From Drosophila miranda (taxonomy: Eukaryota; Arthropoda; Insecta; Diptera; Drosophilidae), in contig NW_022881603.1 of assembly GCF_003369915.1 (NCBI RefSeq), forward strand, positions 22,193,515 to 22,257,514: a stretch of 64,000 nt of DNA, read 5' to 3'. Positions 43,824-56,417 of this stretch are shown one piece after another (positions within the stretch are counted from its first letter, which is position 1; each line of letters begins with the position of its first letter). Both the position numbers and the translations under genes were made by a program. Below the pieces are notes generated by a model, which was not told where the DNA came from, searched no databases, and saw only the letters and a list, made by a program, of their open reading frames with translations.

Positions 43824-45320
43824 CTGCAAAGAATCGAAGCGAAATTCATATCATTAGTTGCAAGCATTAGTTGCGTGTAACTTTTGTGTGTTGCAATGCC
43901 TGGGTAGTACCAGAGGAAATGTCAGCGTCCCCAAGCAGCCCCAAGCAGCACCCGGGGGTCATTCGTGGGGGTTATCGACAGTAGCTGCCACGATTTGGCA
44001 GTTGTCTCCTTAGCGAAAAGAAACAAGACACACGCCTCATTAATGCAAATGTGGGGCCCATAATCTGGACAGATGCTAATTGATTCCTCAGAGCCGCTCA
44101 GAGTCTCCCTCTCTCGTTTCACGATATGCACAAACAATCTTTTATCTTTCAGGCACCCACATATCTTCGAGTGATGGGGAAAGCGCAGAGACAGAGCGAG
44201 AGAGAGATAGCCGGCACGGAAATTATTCTGTGCACGACGCGCGGAGACGACATTTTGTGTAAAGTAAATGATTTCCAAGACAAAGCCCAAAACAGGCGAA
44301 ATAAAAACGAAAGTGAAATGTTTACAGTGCAATTATAAAGAGTTTTATGTTTCACTCTAGACAAAGTCGGAGTCGGCCCGGGCCCGGGCACTCATTTTAG
44401 TGTGCAAGGCGTATGACGGGTATGTCCGTACGTCCGCTTCCCTGGGATCACATCCCTCCTCCTCCGTCCCTCTATACCTCTCTGACAACTTTCAAAAGTG
44501 CTAAACTAATTTGTGAGGTGGTTAGGCGTTTATTTTTTTCACTCTCACTGAATTTTGTAAAGATTTTGTGCAGATTTTCGCGGGGTTTTCGGGTTCAAAG
44601 TGTTTTGCATCTGAAGAAAGCCGTCGAAGAAATGTTGTCGCATTTGCATAAATTAAGAGCAGTCGGTCGGTCGGTCGGTCGGTCGGTCGGTCGTCCGGAA
44701 TGGAGTGGAGTGGAGAAAGAGCTTTTCGTGAAGCGGCAACATTTTGGACTGGCTTACATCACAGAGCGCTCACAGCTAGACAAAACAGCTGTGGCAGATC
44801 TGCCGCTTGTGCTGCTGCTGCTGTGACTGCGGATGTATCTGTGTAACAGCAGAGGCAGATGTATCTCTAGTGGCTCTTTCATCGGACTAGTTAGCATTTG
44901 CATAAGCGTCTATTCATCTCCACCTCCCTCATTTCGACTTCTTCTTCACTTTCTTTGACAGCCGAGAGAGATGGTTAGAGGGAGACAGGGGCCACTATCT
45001 GCCATTCTTAATCACTTCCGTTCGCCTTCGCGGTTAAGTAAGATGAAGAAAATGTGTGTGTTTCTGTTGTCAATTTGGCCAAGGCAAAGGCTTCCTTCCA
45101 GCTTCAAGCTGTTGCATTAGCATAGATTTGCATATGACAGAAAGTACTCGTAAATGTATCAGCGGATGACATCACAGACTAAAAAGATCTAAAGATGGAT
45201 CCCAGAACAGAGCAGAAAACAGAGAGCAGAACATGAACATATTTGGTTACAAAGTAGGTCCACAGAACACTTCCAACACAGTGCAAGTCAAACAGAAGAG
45301 ATAACGCCTCATATCTCTTG
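43824..45320 (-). other. Shroom intron, proximal part
   Basis: Non-coding. It contains a (CGGT)n tract at 44662-44693 and a CTG run near 44805-44823. I see no exon. Confidence 0.45.
44662..44693. repeat. (CGGT)n microsatellite
   Basis: About eight uninterrupted GTCG/CGGT tetranucleotide units. Confidence 0.9.
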
Positions 45321-48198
45321 TAGTGTTGGGTTGTTCATGAACGAACGAACAAAAATGAACTATTCATGGAAGTGAACGAACTGAATAGGTTCATCTTATT
45401 CGTTCTTTTTCGTTCATCGTTCTTTTTTGTTCATCGTTCTTTTCCGTTCGTTCTTTTTTGTTCATCGTTCTTTTTTGTTCATCTGTCGTTCTTTTTTGTT
45501 CATCGTTCGTTTTTGTTCGTTTTTGTTCCTCATGTTCGCTATGTTTGAGCTGGTATGGCAGCTCTTTTTGTTTTGCTCATTTCGTTTTGTTCGCTATTTT
45601 TGAGTTGGTATGGCAGCTCTTTTCACATTTTGTTGTGGCGGACTCTGGCAAGAAAGTTGAAAAGAAATTTAAACTGTTTTGAAATGATGCTTAAACGTAA
45701 ATTTAGTGCTTTATGGAATCACTTCGATGCCATAGATGACAAAAAGGCAAAGTGCAAGTACTGCAAGTCGGATTTGAGTATAGCCGGAGGTTCACAGAGC
45801 AATTTAACACGGCATTTGAAGTTGAAACACCCAGCTTCTCTCGATGAAATTGAACGACAAGGAAGTACTGAAGCCAGTTATTCTGCCGCCACAACATCGC
45901 AGCAAGAAATAACTGCATTTGTTCAGAAGCCACCGACAGCGCGTAAAAGTGAGCAATTAGACAAACAGTTAGTGCGAATGATTTCCAAAGGCCATCATTC
46001 TCTCCGGATCGTGGAGGAGCCGGATTTTAAGAAGCTGATAGAGGACGTTTCAAATTGCCCTGGATATAAGTTGCCCACACGTAAAACGCTGTCTAATGTG
46101 CTACTTCCAAATATACACTGTGAGTTAATTGCCAATGTGAAAGGGAAGAGAGAGGCACACAAGCCTCAATCTTTGCTCTTTTCTTCAGAGTGTTGCACCT
46201 GATTGGAAAATTTTAGATAAAATTACTGCAATTGCATCAGACAATGCTGCCAATATCGTATCAGCGATAAAATTGGGAAATTGGCGCCATATTCCATGCT
46301 TTGCCCACACTTTGAACATCATTGTACAGAAAGCACTGGGACCAATTGACAGTGTAAGGGTCAAAGCAAAGGCAATTGTAGAATTTTTCAATCGCAGCTC
46401 ATCCGGATTCAAGAAGCTCAAAGAAATTAATAGCCAATTAAATCTTCCCGACCTTGAGCTGACACAAGATGTGCCTACACGTTGGAACTCAACATACAAA
46501 ATGTTTCAGCGCTTGTCTATTTTAAAAGATGGAGTTATGGTGGTCATTTCCCTTCTACGCCCTGACCCAGGCAGAATGGGAAATTATTGATGGTGTATTG
46601 CCAGTGCTGAAGCCATTTTCTGAAATAACAACTGAAATTTCAGCAGAGAAAAATGTCACCTTATCAAATGTTATTATAATGGCCACATTGCTGCATCAAT
46701 CCATAGCCAAAGCTATTCCAAAAGATGATTTTCTACGGGCAGTCGTAGAAAAACTCAAAGAGCAGTTGACCGTACGTTTTGGGGATTTGGAAAATAATAT
46801 TTTGTATGCAGAGAGCACCATACTAGACCCAAGATTTAAAAAACGGGGTTTTAGGTCCGATGAATGCTATGAAAAAACAGTTGCAGCTCTACAATGTAAG
46901 ACCGCTCAAACAGGATTGGTTGATAATGTTGCTGATGATCTGTCTTCACAAATCGAAACCGTCAAAACGTCGCCAACCAAAAGTGGCATTTGGGACGAGT
47001 ATGACAAGCAGTATAACCAAATAACAAAGCCAAGCTGTAACACGGCTGCTGCCATTAGAGAGGTAGATAAATACCTAGCAGAAGAGGACATCAATAGAAA
47101 GCAGGACCCTTTGATCTGGTGGACGCAGCGAAAAAATGTATATCCACGACTATACGAATATGCGTTGAAACGTCTTTGTTTGGTGGCCACGTCGGTGCCA
47201 TGTGAGCGCCTATTTTCTGCAGCAGGAGAAATAGTCCGCAAAAGACGAACGCTTTTGACGCCCAATAAGGTTGAAAGCCTTATGTTTTTACATTTTATAG
47301 GTTTTAAAATTATAATGGACAACATAAGTAAAATTGATTATTGTTTTTCAGCCCCGACTTCTGAAACATAAAAAATGGAAAACGAGATACTTAATTGAAA
47401 CTGTTGGTTGTGTCCTAACGATATCAAGTACTAAGTACGAATTAAAATAAATTTAAGAAGTTAAAACGTCAATGAATTGTAGTGCATTATTTACATATAA
47501 GCTTAAAACTAGATATGAGACTTTAAAATTGAACTAAGAACAAAAAGACTGTTCGGGCCAGCCGCTGAAGAATAACCGTAACTTTAACATTATTATTGTA
47601 TGAGCAGAGAGAGCCGCCTATGTTGTAAAACGTTGACGTTCTGCAGAGCTGCTGCGCTCTCCCGCTAAAGGGGCTCTCTGCCGCCGCCACTTCGGCAACT
47701 ACTTTGATCTGCTGCCGCCACTTCGGCAATCACTTTGATCTAACGCCGTCGTCTATAGTTTAGTTCTATGCTAACCCCTCTGCGCATTGGTTGCATATCG
47801 ATCTTGCATAAGGTTTATCTGGCAATAGCAATCGGCTTCCGCTAAGCCACCAAGATTAAATACGAATTATAAAGTTTAACCCGAAATCTCTTTTTATTTT
47901 TGAAACACATAGGTGCCAAAAAAGCTTGGCATCTCAAACAAAGACCGATAAACAAAACAGGCCAAAGAACAAAAAAGAACGAACTAAAGGGACAATGAAA
48001 AAAAAGAACGATGAACAAAAAAGAACGATGAATAAAAAAGAACGAACGGAAAAGAACGATGAACAAAAAAGAACGATGAACGAAAAAGAACGAATAAGAT
48101 GAACAAAAAGGAACGAACTAAAAGAACGACCTAGTTCACTGCATAAAAATGAACGAACGAACTTATTCAGTAAATTGAACGATGTTTACCCAACACTA
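45321..48198 (+). mobile_element. hAT transposon with BED-type transposase and 8-bp target duplication
   Basis: The ends are TAGTGTTGGGT and ACCCAACACTA. Perfect direct repeats ATCTCTTG lie at 45313-45320 and 48199-48206. Both ends carry long arrays of GTTCATCGTTCTTTTTT-like subterminal repeats in inverted orientation (45340-45540 and 47960-48190). The single internal gene encodes a hAT transposase, damaged here. Confidence 0.93.
45684..47371 (+). pseudogene. hAT transposase with BED finger, internally deleted and frameshifted
   Basis: The likely start is ATG at 45684 (MMLKRKFSALW). A BED zinc finger (CKYCKSDL...LTRHLKLKHP) is followed by a helical linker up to about 46140. Downstream, two other phases contain the second catalytic region (IASDNAANIV, then CFAHTLNIIV). 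The conserved region DVPTRWNSTY follows, then the C-terminal dimerisation block (VATSVPCERLFSAAGEIVRKRR). The block carrying the first catalytic Asp is missing between about 46140 and 46185. A further phase change is near 46560. Confidence 0.85.
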
Positions 48199-48206
48199 AT
48201 CTCTTG

Positions 48207-49562
48207 GTTACCATCTTGTAATCTCGACCAAGAAACATAGATAAGACCAGTACTCCGGTCGGAGATCTGACATAAGCCTATTACCAGCACACACCCCCCC
48301 AAAAACAACTATAGCCCCAACTATAACACCTTTATTATGATTATGTTATGATTCACATTAATCTCTGATTTATGCCGAATTCAAAAATAACTCTGTGTTT
48401 TTTTTTGCGCCCGCTAATATTGTATAATACCCGATAATGCTCTTTCGGCGGAGATGTTGGGACCCGCCATAGAACAGCTTTTTGGTCGCTCATGCGACAT
48501 CTTGGTATTGTATAGTCTTTGATACTATTCACCCATGATCCACCCGCTTTTGGTGGGGGTCAGTGGCCTTGCGCGACGACTGCCTGGCATAGTCAATGGT
48601 TTGCGGTGGGGTGGTGCTGGTGGTGGTGCTGCGCTGCTGCTGCAGTGTCATCTGGGGTGCAGATCTCCTTGGTCAGTGGCCTCTACACTGCGTGGCGCAT
48701 TGCGTATGCCACTGGCACTTGCCACAACGACAACAACAACAACAACTACAACTGCAACAAGGAACTGCCAACGACTGGCGCCGTTGTTGCACTATAATTT
48801 TTGATCAGCGAATATAACGAGCTGTTTGGCTGTTGCTGCCGCCGGTGGACGACTAGTTTTCATTGATAGTAAAAGTATTTTATTTAAATATGCCGACTAC
48901 GACGACAACGCTGGCGACGCATGGAAATCACGTTTTTAACATCTCTCGTCTTAACATTGGGCCAAAACCAGCAACAACAGCAACAAAAAGTGGCAGCAAA
49001 GAGGCAAACAAATGCTCGGCTGTGCCGCTGTTACGGCTGATGCTGAATGTTCAACATAAACATCTCACAAGCTCAGCCGAAACCGAAACCTGGAAACCGG
49101 ATTGTCGGCATCGCATCGCACACATTTTCACTTGCCGCAAAATGACGTCAAGTCAACATACAACAAAAACAACAACCGCAACAAAATACAGTAGAAACAG
49201 ATGGTCGTCCGCTTTCTTTGCGGAGGCTTGCACCACAGGAGGAGGAGGAGGAGGAGTCGAGTGGAGGTCAACATTGTAGCCAGAACAAATCGCTCAATGC
49301 CCACAGGGTCGGATGGAGGGAGAGAGAGAGAGAGACAGGAGAGATAGTGGCATGCAACTGAAGATGCGACCAGGGCCAAAAGACTCTTTTTCTTTGGTAT
49401 TTAGGCAGAGACAGCCACACATCATCGTCCGTCAAACTATGCAATAAATTTCTCTTGGAAAACTACAAGTAAAACACAAAGCAACAATGCAACAGCAACA
49501 GCAGCAGTGGCAACAGCAGCAGTGGCAGTGGCTGTGGCAACATCCAAAGCAGTAAAAAAGAC
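48207..49562 (-). other. Shroom intron segment
   Basis: Non-coding with simple repeats: (CAA)n-like tracts at 48725-48760, a GGA run at 49240-49255 and a GA run at 49318-49336. The 48459-48521 TIR fragment is inside. No gene is supported. Confidence 0.4.
48459..48521. repeat. Fragment of the inverted-repeat element family
   Basis: About 62 bases (GGACCCGCCATAGAACAGC... to ...TATTGTATAGTCTTTG) are the same as 20165-20226, the right end of the element in the Lis-1 intron. Flanking sequence is unrelated. Confidence 0.8.
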
Positions 49563-50666
49563 GAGGGGGAACGTTGTGAGTTGCTGCGGACACCGCAACT
49601 CTACAGTTATACCCAATACTTAGTCAGTATGGCTCTCCTCCGGCAGACGCCGCTAATATTAAACGACACGACAAAGAGTGCGTGCGAGAGAGACAGAAAA
49701 TCAGTCTGAGCGTGACGTAGGGCGCTGCGTAGCCACTGCAAATTGATTTGATCCTTTTGGCTATAAAAATGATCTGATCTGATCCAGATTCAGCAATCTG
49801 ATATATATGATCATTATCTATGATTCTGCGTTTTTAGTTTTCTCGTATCCTCAATATTGTAGATGCAACAGATTTTCGGCCTTTGTGGGGGCGGAAGGGG
49901 GTGGGGTGAAATTTTGAGATACACGTTTTATAGTAAGATCTAACAGGAGTGCGGATACCAAATTTGGTTACTCTAGCCTTAATAGTCTTTGAGATTTTTG
50001 AATATCCCCAGATTTTCGTCCTTTGCGGGGGCGGAAGGGGGTGGGGCGAAATTTGGACACGAAACGGTCAAGGTCCGATATCACAGGAGTGTGGATACCA
50101 AATTTGGTTGCTCTGGCTCTTATAGGTTCTGAGATCCTTGAACTCATATTTTGCAATTGGCAAAGCCGACCATGAAACCTGTGTGTTAGAGAGAGACAGA
50201 GCGAGAAAGAATGAAATTGTTTTCTTGATTCTGGCTATAATAATTATACGATCTGGTTGAGATTTTACACTCTAGAACATATAGTCATCCTCTACGATTC
50301 TGCGTTTTTGGCTTTATCGTATCTTTAAAAATGTGGATGCCACAGATTTTCGTCCTTTGTGGGACGGAAGTGGGCGGGGCGAAGTTTTGAAATATTTTTG
50401 TAGCAGTGACATATCACAGAAGTCTGGATACAAAACATCGTTGATCTAGCTCTTATAGTCTTTGAGCACTAGGCGCTGAAGGGGACGGACAGACGGACGG
50501 ACGGACAGACGGACAGACAGACATGGCTCAATCGACTCGGCTATTGATGCTGATCAAGAATATATATACTTTATGGGGTCGGAAACGATTCCTTGTGGAC
50601 GTTACACACATCCACTTTTACCACAAATCTAATATACCCCAATACTCATTTTGAGTATCGGGTATA
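49563..50666 (+). mobile_element. DINE-1 (INE-1) Helitron-like element, copy A
   Basis: Begins GAGGGGGAACGTTGTGAG with a hairpin (GAGTTGCTGCGG...CCGCAACTC). It contains the (GGAC)n tract near 50490 and the family core TTGATGCTGATCAAGAATAT / CTTTATGGGGTCGGAAACGA. It ends GAGTATCGGGTATA. These are hallmarks of DINE-1. It has no coding capacity. Confidence 0.88.
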
Positions 50667-52160
50667 AAAAGAAAAGTTAGAGAACTATCTTCCATTGAAA
50701 GTGCCTGAATGTTGAATGTTGGCTAAGTGGCTGGCCATATTCCATCTCCCATCTGCCATCTCGTACAGTGGTTTCGATAGGCATCTTCCCATCATGAGAA
50801 TCCACTCGTACCGATTGTTGCCACTTTTGCTGCTGCCTCTGCTATTGCTTCTGCTTTAGATTTTCCCCAGAAAACTTTTCCTCCGCGATAATCCCGCATC
50901 GTCTTCTGCCTCGTGATCGGTCCTCAATTGCGGGGCAGCCTCTCCTATTGGTTTCTTGTTTTCTTTTCTAATGCTTCAGCTACTGTTTGGCGGATAGATG
51001 GATGGATGGTTGGATGGAGATATCTGTTGTGGCTAGTGGTGTTTCGGTCTGTGGCTGATTGCTGACTGGCTGCCTGGCTGCCGCTCAGCAATAATTATGA
51101 TCCATTAATTCTGGCAGCAACAACAACAATGATGCCTTGTGCAATATTTTTAATGTAAAATCGATTTAATGGCGCTTTTCGCTCGAGGGCCCCGAGCCAA
51201 ACACCAATAATAGACAACTTGGGAAATGCAGCAGCAGTAGAAGCAGAAGAATGCCTCGATCAGATGCCCCTGCTCCTCTCCAGCACTGCCCAGCCCATTG
51301 AAAGTGTCGAAAGTGGTCGGTCGGTCGGCCTGTCCCATTGAAACGGTCTGAAACGGGGTAATTAACTTGTGATGGCTAAACGATGGTCCCAGCCCCAGCA
51401 CCAGCACCAGCCCATCATAATTACAGCTAAAAAGATGCCTGCCACCAGGGGGCAGAACACAGCGGCAGTAGAAACAGTAGCAACAGTAGCACCAGCAGCA
51501 ACAGCAGTCTGTGCCCTGCACCACATGTTTGTGTCTGGGTGTGCACTCGGCTACGACAGCAACAAGCTTGTAAATATTGCGTGTACCACCCTTTCCTAGA
51601 GACTCCCCTAGCACTCCCCAGAGACTCTCCGCTGATACCCTACCTTTGTATATAGAGAAATTACATTCCCAGAGACACCATTCTGTGTATACTCTACCAT
51701 TCCAGAGGGGAGGAACACTTAACTTTGTTACAATCAGCGCAAACATATTATCCAGTCAAGTGCGGGCCTTTTGTCTTATGAATGTTGCATAGGGGACGAC
51801 ACCGGAGGCAGTTGTAGATGGTTGTAGATGTTGGGGTGGATTGTGGGGGGGGGGGGGGGGGGGGGAGATCAAAGAGGATGCGGGGGCAGGTGGCTAATAT
51901 CGGCGACACATCTGCCAATGACATTTTCACTCTCATCCCACTTGGCATATAAATTGTATGGCAATTTGTAAGTTGTATGGCAAAAGACACAATAGACGTC
52001 GGACCCAAAATTGTATTGCCCTCAGGCGTATGCGCAACACGTCCGCCATGGCCGGATCACCATTTAGAGGGGTGAGTGGATAGGGGAGGCAATGGATGGG
52101 GGGCACGGGGCATGGGTAGGTGCACGGGACAGGGGGAGTCTTTGAGCCATTTGCTTTTGA
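50667..52160 (-). other. Shroom intron segment
   Basis: Non-coding. It holds CAG/CAA repeats and a 21-G run. I see no gene. Confidence 0.4.
51845..51865. repeat. Poly(G) run, 21 bases
   Basis: An uninterrupted G tract, able to form G-quadruplexes and prone to length error. Confidence 0.9.
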
Positions 52161-52192
52161 TACCCGATACTCAAAATGAGTATTGGGGTATA

Positions 52193-52197
52193 TTAGA
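52193..52197. other. Target-site duplication TTAGA (left)
   Basis: TTAGA recurs at 56734-56738. Confidence 0.88.
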
Positions 52198-52307
52198 TGT
52201 TAGGTATTATATTAATATCTATATACGGTCACACCATCCAAGTGAGATAGAATAAAAGAGAATCTTGAAGACAACGCGTGCTTAAGTCTGAGTGTCAATA
52301 CACTACA
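52198..52307 (+). repeat. 5' LTR (110 bp)
   Basis: TGTTAGGTATTATATT to CAATACACTACA. It contains AATAAAA at about 52252, a possible polyadenylation signal. Confidence 0.92.
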
Positions 52308-52311
52308 TAAT

Positions 52312-52329
52312 TGGCGACGAGCATAAAAT
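52312..52329 (+). other. Primer-binding site of the Mag-like element
   Basis: TGGCGACGAGCATAAAAT starts four bases after the LTR. The primer tRNA is not identified. Confidence 0.55.
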
Positions 52330-52374
52330 AAAACGTATTAATATACATACACATGTTAAAAGTGCATATAATAT

Positions 52375-54000
52375 ATGAATAGCAACATGACGAAAAATGA
52401 AGCACCAACATTCTATCAAATGGCAACAATTGCTGAGTTTTCGCCACACCAAGAAACGTTCTGCATTTGGAAGGAAAAATTCGACATACATTTGTGCGAA
52501 TTGAATGTGAAAGAGGAAAACACAAAAAAGGCAGTTTTGTTGAAGTCGATCGGTACAGCGGCTTACACTGTACTACATAGTTTGTGCAATCCGGTATCAC
52601 CCGTATCAAAAGCATACAAAGAATTATGTGAAATTTTAAAAACACACTACACACCACCTACACTCATATTCAGAGAAAGAAAAAAATTTCACATGTCCAC
52701 AAAAAGTGAAGATGAGACTGTAGCGGAGTGGTATGCTCGAGTTAAACAATTGGCATTGGAATGCAAATTTGGCTCAAATCTGGAAGCGTTTGTATTAAAC
52801 CAATTTGTGATGAGCCTTCCCAACCCTATATATGAAAGAATATGTGAAGAAGACGAAAATCTAACTCTGGCTGATGCACTCAAGAAGGCGATGATCATGG
52901 AGACGAAGATCAGCACAAGGAAGACAGAACACAACGTCAACTACATGCATCAAAAGAACGGGACTAGTCAATGGCAGAGGCAAAGAGGCGAGAACAGAGA
53001 TCAAGCAAAGAGCAACGGCAGAAGTCATTTCAAGGGCAACCGAAACGTGAGTTACAGAGGCGGCAGAAGCGACGGTGACGGCGACGGCGAAAACGACTGC
53101 GACGCTGGCAGAGAAAAGAAGCAGCAGCCATGCACACACTGTGGCTGGCGAAATCATAACTCAAACAATTGCAAGTATAAGGCATGCAAATGTCACAGCT
53201 GTGGAAAAATAGGTCACTTGGCGAGCATTTGTAAAAATAAATCAAAAAAATCCGTAAATTATGTATCTCAAATAAAACATGACACCTATTCTGATAATAA
53301 TTTTGATAATGATAATTATAACTTTTCTATCTATAGCGTTGATACAACCTCAACTAATGGAGTATATTATTTACCTGTAAAAATTGATGGAAACATAACG
53401 AAAATTGCTTGCGACACTGGTGCACCGTGCACATTGGTTCCAAAAACATTTTACGAAAGCTTAAATACCAGCAGACCACTTAGAAAATGTCTAGTTCCAT
53501 ATGTAGATTACAATGGAGATTCAATCAAAGTTATTGGTGAGTACGATGCAACGATCGAATATCGAGGTCTAAAAAAACAAATTGTTGTTGTTGTAACCAA
53601 TGCAGTGAGTCCACCTTTGCTAGGTAGAACATTTTTGAGAGCTTTTAATTTTGAGTTAATGCAGGTGAACAATGTGTACGTAAATGAACCAAATTCTGTA
53701 ATTACAGAACAGATTAAATCGGAGTTTGCTGAAGTTTTTGAGCCTCGTTTAGGTTCATATACTACGAATACGATATCGTTACTATTAAAAGAAGATGCAA
53801 AACCAATATTTTTCAAGCCTAGGTCAGTACCATTAGCATGGAAAGAAAAGATTGAAGTGCAGTTACGAAAATTCATAGATGATGGAATTTTAGAGCAAGT
53901 TGTTAGTTCTGAATGGGCAACACCTTTGGTACCGATTTTAAAACCAAACGGTGACATACGAATTTGTGGTGACTATAAGGTTACATTAAACGGTCTTTAG
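52375..54000 (+). CDS. Gag, protease and N-terminal RT of the Mag-like element
   Basis: 541 codons. The Gag capsid-like part covers residues 1-180. An Arg/Gly/Asp-rich spacer follows. Two zinc sites come next: CTHCGWRNHNSNNC and CHSCGKIGHLASIC. The protease has CDTGAPCTLVP at about residue 343, and the RT start runs to RICGDYKVTLN. A phase change near 53985 makes TAG at 53998-54000, and the RT continues in the next phase. The start ATG at 52375 is the first after the primer-binding site. Confidence 0.88.
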   Translation: MNSNMTKNEAPTFYQMATIAEFSPHQETFCIWKEKFDIHLCELNVKEENTKKAVLLKSIGTAAYTVLHSLCNPVSPVSKAYKELCEILKTHYTPPTLIFRERKKFHMSTKSEDETVAEWYARVKQLALECKFGSNLEAFVLNQFVMSLPNPIYERICEEDENLTLADALKKAMIMETKISTRKTEHNVNYMHQKNGTSQWQRQRGENRDQAKSNGRSHFKGNRNVSYRGGRSDGDGDGENDCDAGREKKQQPCTHCGWRNHNSNNCKYKACKCHSCGKIGHLASICKNKSKKSVNYVSQIKHDTYSDNNFDNDNYNFSIYSVDTTSTNGVYYLPVKIDGNITKIACDTGAPCTLVPKTFYESLNTSRPLRKCLVPYVDYNGDSIKVIGEYDATIEYRGLKKQIVVVVTNAVSPPLLGRTFLRAFNFELMQVNNVYVNEPNSVITEQIKSEFAEVFEPRLGSYTTNTISLLLKEDAKPIFFKPRSVPLAWKEKIEVQLRKFIDDGILEQVVSSEWATPLVPILKPNGDIRICGDYKVTLNGL

Positions 54001-56417
54001 TCGACGTAAAGTATCCACTACCTCGAATAGACTACATTTTTGCAGCGCTTGAAGGGGGTACACTGTATTCAAAACTTGACCTGTCAAATGCTTACAATCA
54101 GCTAAATTTAGATGAGCAATCTCAAAATTTGTGTACTTGGAGCACACATATTGGACTATTGAAAGTTAAACGCTTACCATTTGGTATAAAAACTGCAGCA
54201 GCTATTTTTCAAAAAACAATGGAAGGGTTGTTTCAGGGTATGCGAGGAGTTGTGGTTTATCAAGATGACATAACAGTTACAGGACGAGATCTTCAAGAAC
54301 ATATTTCAAACCTAAAAGCTGTACTTAGAAAACTGAAATCAGTTGGACTTAAATTAAATGACAAGAAATGTGAGTTCTTTAAATCCAAAATTTGTTACCT
54401 AGGATTTTCAATTGACAGGATAGGACTGAGCAAAAACAATGATAGAGTTGCGAGTGTATTGTTTGCACCGGCTCCGGAAAACGTATCACAGCTTAGAGCT
54501 TTCATAGGCATGGTAAATTATTATTCAAAGTTTATCAATAATTTCGCTCAGATAATGAGTCCTTTATATGCATTATTAAAGAAAAATACAAAATTTAATT
54601 GGACACGCGAATGTCAGAGTGCATATGAAGAGGTAAAGAAAGAAGTAACTTCCGAACAATTTTTAGTTCGCTACAACCCAGATCAACCGTTAGTATTAAC
54701 GACTGATGCTAGCAGTCATGCAGTTTCAGGTGTTTTATCACATAAATGCAATGAAGATATCAAACCAATAGCATTTGTATCAAGAGCATTATCCAAAAGC
54801 GAGCATAATTACAGTACAATCGAGAAAGAGGCCCTGGCTATAGTGTTCTGTGTGAGTAAATTAAGACAGTATCTTTTAGGAAACAAGTTCATCCTTCGAA
54901 CAGATCACAAACCATTACTAAGCATATTTGGAGACCTGAAAGGACTTCCATTGATGGCCTCTGCACGAATGCAAAGATGGGCACTGACTTTGTCAGGTTT
55001 TCAATATACAGTTGAACACATAAAGGGGACCTTAAATATAGCAGATGGACTCTCAAGAATGCCTCAATGGGAAACGGCTGTACCAAACGAAGACTATAAT
55101 TACATACATTTTATACAGTCCGAAAAGGTGTTCAAAATTAGCTTCAAAGAAATAGCTCGTGAAACACGACGTGACCCAATATTATCAAAAGTTTGTGAGG
55201 CAATTAACACTGGTTCGAAGACAAGATTAAAAGGCAGCGAGTTTTCTGCCTACATCTCTAAAACAAATGAACTTTCAGTGGAATATGATTGTATCTTATG
55301 GGGACACAGAGTAGTAATTCCAACCAAACTGAGACAAGCTATTTTAGCAGAATTTCATGCATCGCATTTGGGAATAGTAAAAACCAAAATGTTAGCACGT
55401 TCTTATGTGTGGTGGCCTTGCATGGATTCTGAAATTGAGAAATTAATTCGAGATTGTATTCCTTGTCAGGAACTACAATCAAGTCCAGAAAAGAGTCTGT
55501 TAATACCGTGGAAATCCACAGGAAAGGCTTGGAGTCGAGTACACATAGACTTTGCAGGACCAATTAGAGGTTTTCATTTATTGGTTATTATAGATTCTTA
55601 TACAAAATGGGCAGAAGTATTCAAAACGAAGGAAATAACTTCATTGTTTACTATCAACAAGCTTAGAGAAGTATTTTGTCGATATGGTTTACCAGACGTG
55701 TTAGTTAGTGACAATGGACGACAGTTTACTTCTGATGATTTTAAAACGTTTATGAAAAACAATGGTGTTAATCACATTTTTACTGCTCCAGGACATCCAG
55801 CGACTAATGGTCAAGCAGAAAATTTTGTAAAGACTGTTAAGAAATCACTATATGCAAACATAAAGGCTAATGAAAGACAAGATTTTAATACAATTTTAAA
55901 TAGATTTTTGATCGATTACCGAAATACGATTCATTGTACTACGGGCGAATCTCCTGCTAAATTATTTTTTGGTCGTACACTAAAAACAAGATTTTCGTTG
56001 TTAAAACCACCTACGGTCGAAAGCATAATAAATAGAAAACAGACTGAGTGTGTTGTAAATCACAAAGGTAGACGAAGCACAGAATTTTTAAAGGGTCAAA
56101 AAGTTATGGTTAGGGACTACAAAAATCCTAACAAAGCAAGCTGGACTCAGGCAACTGTAAAACAACAACTGGGCCCGCGTTCGTATTGTTGTATTTTGGC
56201 GAACAATAACAGAGAAATAAAACGTCACCTGGATCAAATTAGAAACCAAAGCACTAACAATCATACATCGCCTAATGCGAAAACACCTGATGTCGAAAGC
56301 AATTGTTCAGTAGATGACAATTCCAAAACCAACAATGAACAAATAGTTTCTCAACCAACACCCACCAGGAGAGAGTTGAGACCACGTGTGGCAGGGAAGG
56401 TAGTAAAGCGTATTTAA
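54001..56417 (+). pseudogene. RT, RNase H and integrase of the Mag-like element (continuation after the phase change)
   Basis: The phase is open from before 54001 (RT motif A SKLDLSNAYNQL upstream of the first ATG at 54129). Then come LPFGIKTAAAIFQ and YQDDITVTG, RNase H (LTTDASSHAVSG, IEKEALAIVF, RTDHKPLL), and integrase. Integrase has the zinc site H...H...CIPC and the catalytic Asp, Asp and Glu in HIDFAGP, VSDNGRQF and NGQAENFV. All catalytic residues are present, so only the upstream one-base phase error separates this copy from an open gag-pol. Confidence 0.88.

Noticed and set aside
44636..44826. Frame with repeated Gly-Arg-Ser-Val
   Set aside because: Generated by the (CGGT)n microsatellite.
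48519..49379. Overlapping short frames rich in Thr, Gln or Cys
   Set aside because: Driven by CAA/GGA simple repeats. No splice structure or domain could be seen.
50485..50525. CRISPR-like short repeats (GGACGGACAGAC...)
   Set aside because: This is the simple tetranucleotide tract of DINE-1. There are no unique spacers, and the DNA is eukaryotic.
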